The notes under the pieces: model-generated
The model's database searches: none
Told to the model about the DNA's origin: nothing
What the model saw: the letters and a program-made list of their open reading frames with translations, nothing else
Shown: positions 57,672 to 64,000 of the stretch, one piece after another
Numbering within the stretch: the first letter of the stretch is position 1
Layout: each line of letters begins with the position of its first letter
DNA from: Spizellomyces sp. 'palustris'
Lineage: Eukaryota > Chytridiomycota > Chytridiomycetes > Spizellomycetales > Spizellomycetaceae
Assembly (NCBI GenBank): GCA_006535965.1
Contig: QEAR01000040.1
Span: forward strand, 115,438-179,437
DNA: 64,000 bases
Direction: 5' to 3'
Translations under genes and position numbers: made by a program

Positions 57672-59691
57672 TCAGTAGATACCCGGGATCAATTTGTATG
57701 GGACAGCTTTGCAGTATTCATCCCAGTACTTCCCGTACTTGCCCTTGCATCTCTCTTGGTCACGCTGAATACGTTGCAGTAAAAGAATTGTCATGTATAT
57801 GATGTAGAAATGGGGCAGGAGGTATTGGAATCCGCAGGTGAAGCACATAGCGGAGGAGATGAGAAGATCGCCAACATAGTTGAAGTGGCGGGATAGACCT
57901 TTCAAGATGGGAAAGATGTCATACGCCTGCATGAAATTGAATGGCAATGCAAATATGCACGTACCCCAGAACCCAGAGCACAAGAGCAAACTTTTGTGTT
58001 TCTGGCCATCGGAGGTGATAAACTCAGTCCTGATGACCTTAGCATCATGGCCCCAGATCTTGCAATATCCGTTGGTGCGACGAACGATATCTTTCTGGTT
58101 GTTTACGGCACGGAAAATGTAGTAACCGGAAAGACCTAGAGCGAGGACAAAGATAAACCATGACCAAGACATGTCGATTGGATGCCGGACGAGGAAGTGA
58201 GATTGAAGAGTATACTGGAAGAGATCGGCATTAGACTGTTAAGAGAACAATGTTGTCGAATGAAACCTCACCATGAAGGGAAGCCAGACGCTGTCTCCCC
58301 ACGATAAGTCTACCCAAGGCAATATTTCCACATTAGGTCGGCATTCAATTGATTCAGCAGTGAACATTCACTTACAGAATCCGAAATGATCATGGGCAAT
58401 ATCTGCCATTTTCAATAAGAGATCAAACGAGTAGCGTCAGCCGGACAGCCCGTGATACATGACAACGCTTTCTTTTACCAATTGTTCTCAAGTACCAATC
58501 CTATTGAAATGCAAAATGGTCAGAAAACGATTTAAGAAGTTTTAGACAGTGGGAAACCTACTTCATGGATGAAAAAATCGATCACGTATACAAAATGCAG
58601 GAAGTTCAAAAGTACCATCGAGTTCGTCACGTAGCCGATTTGCTGCCACTGAGCTGCAGCGAAGGAGAAGTTGATCAAGGTCCAGGCGACAATACCCGGC
58701 CGCCCATTGTGAAAGAGCTTAAAATCAAAGTATTCGCCGAATCGCGGATTGAATTCAATGCCCATGTAGAGATCATAGATCATCGAGCCAGAGAACTTGC
58801 GATCCTCTGAATGGGAGGGAGCGACATGGGCTTTCAGGTATGAAAAAAATGTCAGGAAGTAACCGTAGACATTGGCAGCGACAAGGAGCCCGCCCCAGTT
58901 ATCGTAGATGACGGACGCGGGAAAGAGGCCGAGACCAAGGGAAGCGCCAATGAAAAGAGAGTGTGTAACAATCCAAGCAAAGAGACCGTTCACCTAAGAG
59001 CAAAAGCTAGTTAGGACGAAGGAAGCATTATAAACTTCATTGCGAGCAGTAATTTCGCTTACGACGTATGGTAGTGTGTAGCCTGCCGGGGTGGTCTGGC
59101 CGTACCCAATCTTGCCTGGTAGATATGCATACAAAAGACCTTGGAATAAGAGCCATCCAAAGAATAATCTGAATGCTCCTGCAAGATATCAATTGTGCTC
59201 CCATCAATCTCCCTGCTGCTGCCGTTCACTAGCTGCAAGTATAACCCACCGGCTGTTGGTCTTGGGAAGTGGTCTTCCACCAGAGTTTGTACTCCCGTTA
59301 CAATTGCATCCAAGGACACACCGCCAGCGACTACTTTTTGCATGGGGGCAACAAGGGAGCACTGGAACGAATCGCAAGCCATCCATGCGTAGATTACGAA
59401 AAGCGGACACAGAGTCATGATGGCACCGCATACAGCAATGTTAGATATGCTGACATCTACGGATATGGAATTCAGATTCTAGCGTGAGTGATGATCGTAG
59501 TTTTGGCAGTTCCTCGCTATGTCGATGGGTAGTAGCCCATTTGCGAGCTACCGTATGAAGCCAATACTTGACAACCAACCTCTTGCCCTGCCCCAAGTGG
59601 TGCCAGTTTGAGCGACAAGCTCCTTAACAGAAGCGATATCTTTCTTTACTGCAGTACCGACACGTTGCCGAAGTCCTTCCTTTCCTGCCAT
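57672..59691 (-). CDS. DHCR7: 7-dehydrocholesterol reductase (DHCR7, sterol delta-7 reductase), 498 aa
   Basis: ER membrane enzyme that uses NADPH to reduce the delta-7 double bond of sterols. Eight exons (minus): 59580-59691, 59250-59456, 59063-59178, 58562-58993, 58479-58500, 58376-58402, 58272-58309, 57672-58214; total 1497 nt, every frame closes. Landmark blocks: IYAWMACDSFQCSL, FGWLLFQGLLYAYLPG, YVVNGLFAWIVTH, MGIEFNPRFGEYFDFKLF, NGRPGIVAWTLINFSFAAAQ, DIAHDHFGF, WGDSVWLPFM, GYYIFRAVNNQKDIVRRT, RHFNYVGDLLISSAMCFTCG and the C-terminal KYGKYWDEYCKAVPYKLIPG. The match to animal/plant DHCR7, rather than to the ERG24 C14 reductase, is specific. Three exons are below 40 nt. Confidence 0.96.
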
Positions 59692-60387
59692 CTTATTTTG
59701 AAACTACGCAAGAAAGGATAACCTATAGGGTTTTCAATGTTTACGAAGCTGCGAGCAGTGGTCGGGTTCCCTAGTTATGGGCCGTTGGGGAATTTGGTGT
59801 TTGCGAAAAAAAAGCGAAGGACCCACCAACGCCTAAGGTGGGACAGATTGGCACATTATTATAAGCTTAAAATCTTCCACACCAGCATCTGCCTTGATCA
59901 AAGAACGCACCTTAACACTCTATCATACGAGGTGGGACGCGCGACGCGTCCGGACGATGGCCTGATGCGCGACCCAAAAATCCCAATAATCGCTTGCCAG
60001 GTACAAAATGCCCCTACCGTTAAACAAAAGAAAGGTTGTCGGAAGCAAGCCACTAATAACTGCTCGTAGTAGTATTGTTAAAGAATCAGGTGGTATCAGG
60101 CGGTTCTGATAATGTCTGAAGTGGTTTTCAAGCGTTTATAATAAAGTTACTTGCATATCGACCTGTTTTTCAACTGTATGCCTCCTTGCTACTTGGAACT
60201 CCTAGCGTGACCCATTTGATTAGAGGTTGTAACCTGGATGTAAAGGACGCAAACCTATAGCTTTGACAGTAGGTATGCATGTACACACATCGATGATGCA
60301 AAGACTTTTATGTAGAGGCAGTAGGGCTAGAATAAAACCTAAATATGCTGGAAATGATAGATAGTTGGCGATCACGGAAATCCATCA
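59692..60387. other. Intergenic between DHCR7 and SPATA17-like genes
   Basis: Upstream region of DHCR7 and 3' flank of the next minus-strand gene. The plus-strand ORF at 59737-60069 is not convincing. Confidence 0.4.
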
Positions 60388-62074
60388 TCATGAAATTATC
60401 GTTAAATCTGTACACTCATATATCATTGGCCAGCTCATCAAATAACGCAACTGGTCGCACAATGTTGCGGAATTCCTAGTGTTGCGATCGTTCAGCATTT
60501 GAAACGCCGTGGAAATGAGGTCTGGATATACTTTACGCACCCTCCCATGATGTGTTTTGTCCGCATGTCCTCGAAAGCCTCTTTTGCCGCCGTACGATAC
60601 CATCGAATAGGGATCGCCGTCATGAAAGTAATCCGGATGTGGATGCTCGACCCGTTGGACGACAGTGAATACTTTGTCAGAAACTAGCGCATTGCTTATT
60701 CATTAGTTTGAAGATCTTGGACCCAGACACGTTCGAACATTATGTACATTACCTTTCAGACCCTCTCGTCGTCTTCGCTCCTGCTTCTGAGCATTAGAGG
60801 TATCGTAAAAGTCTGTCTCCACACGCAAGGATGGTTGTAGTGGCTTTCGTAGGATTCTCTCCATTTTTTGCCGGGGCTGAAAATGGCCGTTTCACAAACA
60901 TTTCGGCCATCAATGGAATAGTTGGTACTTATTGTCGCATCTTGCCTTACTTACCAGAAACGGTCCTTGCGGTTGCTTGGAGTCGGACTCCCCGTGCTCT
61001 TCTTCTACCAGCCTCCTCGGTGATTTTCCCTTGAATCTCTGTAGGCCCACATGTTCTCTTAACCATTTTCTCAATGCATCATTGTCCTTGAGGTTTTCTT
61101 CAGGAATATAAAGCGGTGGAAGCAGCTGGTGACGGCGTGCCTGCGACGAGCGAAAGGTAGATGATTGCCGTCCATGGCACGTCAAACTTTCATTTTCCTG
61201 CTCTGGCGCTTGTGCCTCATCTTCCATATTATATTCCTCTGAGTCTGCTGTTTTCCCACCTTCAACGTCCTCCTGGCTTGCGTGGCCCACTACTGCCATG
61301 CCAAGCCGCGCTTTCTTCCCACGCGCATCTGCGTACACGCCGGGAACGTGCTGGGTGCCCACCAAATGATGTCTGTTGCCAGCCAATCGATCGAGAAGGG
61401 CTGCAGCTGTTGCTTGCCTGTGCACCCAGTCGGCCTGACGTTGGGCGATACAGTGGGCGGCTAGTTGCTCTCGTATAGTGTTGATCTGCGGACGAGTAAA
61501 ACATCAAGCTCGACATAGCATTTATGCTATTAGCAGACGTCACTGTTACCTTTTCTTTCACATTTTCAATGTAAGCTTTGCGCTGGTAGTAATGGAATTT
61601 GTATTTACGGCTGTGGTACCCTCGCCATCTAAGAAAATGGTCAAACATGAGCGGCGGTGGAGCAGATTACTATTTGGGCACGAAAGAACTGGCCCCCTGC
61701 TCACGTTTTCTGTATTCGCACGGCCATAGCGTAGTAATGCATCATCCGCTTTCTCCTATTTCGTTCAATTATGAGACGTTCGAGGAAATTGCGGCCGAGA
61801 TGTCCGCGCCAATAGCGTTGAATTGTCGTTGCATTTTTACTATAATTGTAATCTTAAGTCTACCTGATACAGTTGTTCGAACCCAGGTGCATGATGATGA
61901 AGCGATCACTGCCTACTTTAGCTTCTGCAAGCGTCGACGAACGACATATCCGCTCCACACCTTCTGAATCGCCACGGCTGCTGCGTATTCTTCGTGTCGG
62001 TGGAGTTCCGCATCTCTTGAGAACAAGATCTTAAGTTTAGTCGAGCAATCTATCATTCTTCTACAACAATTCAT
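60388..62074 (-). CDS. SPATA17: SPATA17-like IQ-motif protein, 440 aa
   Basis: Flagellum/sperm-associated calmodulin-binding protein family. Six exons (minus): 61917-62074, 61705-61839, 61550-61628, 60955-61485, 60753-60876, 60388-60683; total 1323 nt, all in frame. Three IQ motifs: AVAIQKVWSGYVVRRRLQKL, TTIQRYWRGHLGRNFLERL and AVRIQKTWRGYHSRKYKFHY. Downstream come family marks TQHVPGVYAD (SPATA17: TKQIPGIYN), LLPPLYIPEE and QPQGPFL (SPATA17: QGPFRD). The order, spacing and intron-spanning IQ motifs match animal SPATA17 (361 aa); the C-terminus is longer. ATG 62074 is the start that keeps frame; a nearby internal ATG is also possible. This gene implies a motile flagellum. Confidence 0.85.
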
Positions 62075-62979
62075 ATGTACCTGGACCGTGCAAAGAGGTC
62101 CTCTACAATGTCGGTACACTGGAAATTCCAGATCCGTGCAAAGCTCAGAGCCATCGTCAGTTACCTTCACCGAGATCACCTAGATCACATATACAGCATC
62201 ATCACGGTCGCTTACACTCTCTCGGCTAAAAATAGCCTATCGGTTACAATCAAGGGTCCCTCCCATTAAGCTTCGCGTCACTCGAGCAATATCAGCTGGC
62301 ATCGGAAACCGCTTCCAGTGGACGACAATACTCGTATGAAGAAGACCAGCTTATTCGGTACTCATTACAAGGCGCCGAGTAGCTGAGCGCTCATCGTTCG
62401 AACGTGTTCTCACTTCAAATCCCTATTTTCAATGATCTAACAATGACATGACTGTGAATTATTGACAGACTTCTTTTCCCCCTTAAGAATATTCCATCTC
62501 TACCTATCCACTTTCATCCATCGATGAGGTCTATGAGCTTCTTTTTTAGCACCAGAAAGGCTTGTCGATTCGACATACGTTAACATTATATAATGCGATC
62601 TCCTCCAGTTGTAAAAATTGTTCTGCGCTGCGGTAATATCGTGGATAAGATTTATAGGTAGTGTAAAGCAGATACACTCAACGATATGTGCGCCATTGAT
62701 GCAACTCCTCCCTGGTTATTTATCTTGGCTTAGTGCGCTTCAACCGGTTATGCTTAGTCGCGCGTCTCTTAATATTTTACCAACTGTTGTCAAGTGCACG
62801 CCCCAGGTGATGAACCATAGCACACCCGTCTATTTTGATATATCCGTGACAGTACTACTTAAATACATATGACTGGGGGCACTGGCATCTACAGCTCTAC
62901 ATACATGGATATCTAACATCGTAGATGGGTGCTGTGCTGGTTATCCTTGTCACTAGGGTATATTCAGGCTGAGCCAGCG
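62075..62979. other. 0.9 kb intergenic
   Basis: Upstream of the SPATA17-like gene and 3' of the acidic repeat gene. No supported ORF, RNA gene or repeat. Confidence 0.4.
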
Positions 62980-64000
62980 CTAAACCTGCGTTGTCTGCTT
63001 TTCCTCCGTAATAGGCGGATCACGCGACACTGGAGAATGATCCTCCTTCGCTGTGTGTTCTTCCTCGCCGTCACTTAGCGCATCTATAACAGACGCACTT
63101 TCTCTGCCACCGTGGTTGACGGCAACCTTCTCATATTGTCCTTCTTCCTCCTCCATGCCAGAGAGGTCAGTTGGTTCTTGAGAACCATCCGTACATTCTT
63201 CTGGAGCTGTTTCCAGGAAAGGTACTTTCTCAACATTTACAAAGTCACCATGGATGGACTCTGAAGTCTCCCATGCAGAGTCTCTATCGGCACCCGAGGT
63301 CTCTTCCGGATTTAATTCCTCGGGACCCAAACCCCCTTCATCCAACTCGCTTTCTCGATCTGACACGATGTGATTTAATTGGGCGGGGTGTGGTTCATTT
63401 ACCAATTCCTTTTCTGCAGGGACGTGAATTGCGTTGGATAGAAGATCACCCGACAGGACGACCTCCTCCTTCTCAATGGGTGCCTCCGGTTGCTCGAACG
63501 CTTCATGAATCGGTGATTCCACATCTTTTAGTCCTTCATGCTTGTTGACTGTCTCGACACGGGTATCAGAGGAAACAGGCTCTTGCGTGGCGGGATTGAT
63601 CGGCATATCTGTTTCAAGATTCGCTGTAGAAGCAGCCCAGTCTGCGGCTTGGCAATGCTCGGGCGCCGTAGTATCGTCGTTCACGTTTTGCAATTTGGAA
63701 ACCTTGTCGATGGTTACGACAGGATGTTCCTCCGAAGTGGAGTTTAGTGCGTCTAATTCATCCTCCCTGGAGGGGACATCATCAAGACCCTCGGTGTCCT
63801 GGCTCACTTCTTCCGCGGGTTCACTATCGAACGACTCCATAACTTGATTTTCGTCTGGAGCTTCTGCTTTAGAAGTCGGGAGATCGGCCGCATCAACCGC
63901 ATCCTCAGAAACGGGTTCACTATCGAGTTCTGCTACGTGATTCTCGGCTAAAACTTCTGCTTCAGAAGTCGGGAGATCGACCTCATCCTCAGAAACCGGT
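62980..64000 (-). CDS. Acidic, disordered repeat protein, C-terminal part, 5' truncated by window edge
   Basis: The frame is open from the right edge to a stop at 62980, ~339 codons. It is dominated by Glu, Asp, Ser, Pro and Thr with no predicted fold. Near the edge it contains tandem units of about 28-32 residues built on DSEPVSED, DLPTSxAE and ENxV. The rest is similar acidic sequence ending KEDHSPVSRDPPITEEKQTT. Without the N-terminus no domain can be named; it could be the tail of a larger cytoskeletal or nuclear protein. Confidence 0.7.
   Translation of the reverse strand, partial: PVSEDEVDLPTSEAEVLAENHVAELDSEPVSEDAVDAADLPTSKAEAPDENQVMESFDSEPAEEVSQDTEGLDDVPSREDELDALNSTSEEHPVVTIDKVSKLQNVNDDTTAPEHCQAADWAASTANLETDMPINPATQEPVSSDTRVETVNKHEGLKDVESPIHEAFEQPEAPIEKEEVVLSGDLLSNAIHVPAEKELVNEPHPAQLNHIVSDRESELDEGGLGPEELNPEETSGADRDSAWETSESIHGDFVNVEKVPFLETAPEECTDGSQEPTDLSGMEEEEGQYEKVAVNHGGRESASVIDALSDGEEEHTAKEDHSPVSRDPPITEEKQTTQV
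63817..63996 (-). repeat. Tandem coding repeat, 96 and 84 bp units
   Basis: Each unit begins with GGGTTCACTATCGA on the plus strand (63817 and 63913), continues with a diverged middle, then AGAAGTCGGGAGATCG and CATCCTCAGAAAC. The second unit lacks four codons. A further unit seems to begin at the window edge. Confidence 0.8.

Noticed and set aside
61161-61478. Plus-strand ORF across the SPATA17-like exon
   Set aside because: Antisense of a well-supported spliced exon.
1-64000. CRISPR arrays, operons, bacterial ribosome-binding sites, prophage or transposase genes
   Set aside because: None seen. The window is intron-rich eukaryotic DNA, and no reverse transcriptase, integrase or terminal repeats were recognised.

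Overview
This window is eukaryotic nuclear DNA, most likely from an early-diverging flagellated (zoosporic) fungus such as a chytrid. Genes are compact and carry many short introns (mostly 42-105 bp, GT-AG). Fungal-style genes (a Dal5/Tna1-type MFS permease, a PPPDE-thioredoxin-PUL protein, a fungal-type homeobox protein) sit beside genes usually tied to animals, plants or flagellated cells: a SPATA17 homologue, a 7-dehydrocholesterol reductase, a ZC4H2-like protein, LAMTOR3, and a possible lipid-anchored stathmin-like protein. The species cannot be named from the sequence alone.

Layout. 2-10906 (+) is the C-terminal part of midasin (MDN1/REA1), cut by the left edge. 11-20 kb holds a BTB-like protein, a Ser-rich hypothetical, a cyclophilin, an HNH-endonuclease-like protein, a small C2-domain protein and long stretches with little coding signal. 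20.4-24.9 kb (-) is a large Arg/Glu-rich coiled-coil protein whose tail resembles a PH domain plus a degenerate diacylglycerol-kinase-like domain. 26.5-31.8 kb has the MFS permease, a small hypothetical, RACK1 (with a candidate U24/snR24-like snoRNA in an intron) and an 85-residue membrane protein. 32-37 kb has a BTB gene interrupted by an in-frame TGA, a membrane-anchored subtilase and the stathmin-like protein. 37.4-42 kb (-) has a MidA/DUF185 methyltransferase and the PPPDE-thioredoxin-PUL protein. 42-49.9 kb has PI31, a mitochondrial carrier, a homeobox protein and SF3B2. 50-52.7 kb has the ZC4H2-like gene divergent from LAMTOR3, then a secreted Cys-rich protein. 53-57 kb (-) is a 16-exon coiled-coil protein. 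57.7-62 kb (-) has DHCR7 and SPATA17. An acidic repeat protein runs off the right edge.

There is no operon or cluster logic. Neighbours are functionally unrelated housekeeping, signalling and flagellar genes, several in divergent pairs separated by 200-620 bp (for example 41947/42153, 47177/47802, 50992/51284). Exon structures were derived by hand from reading-frame continuity and splice consensus. Where the frames close exactly this is stated. Unresolved junctions are flagged.
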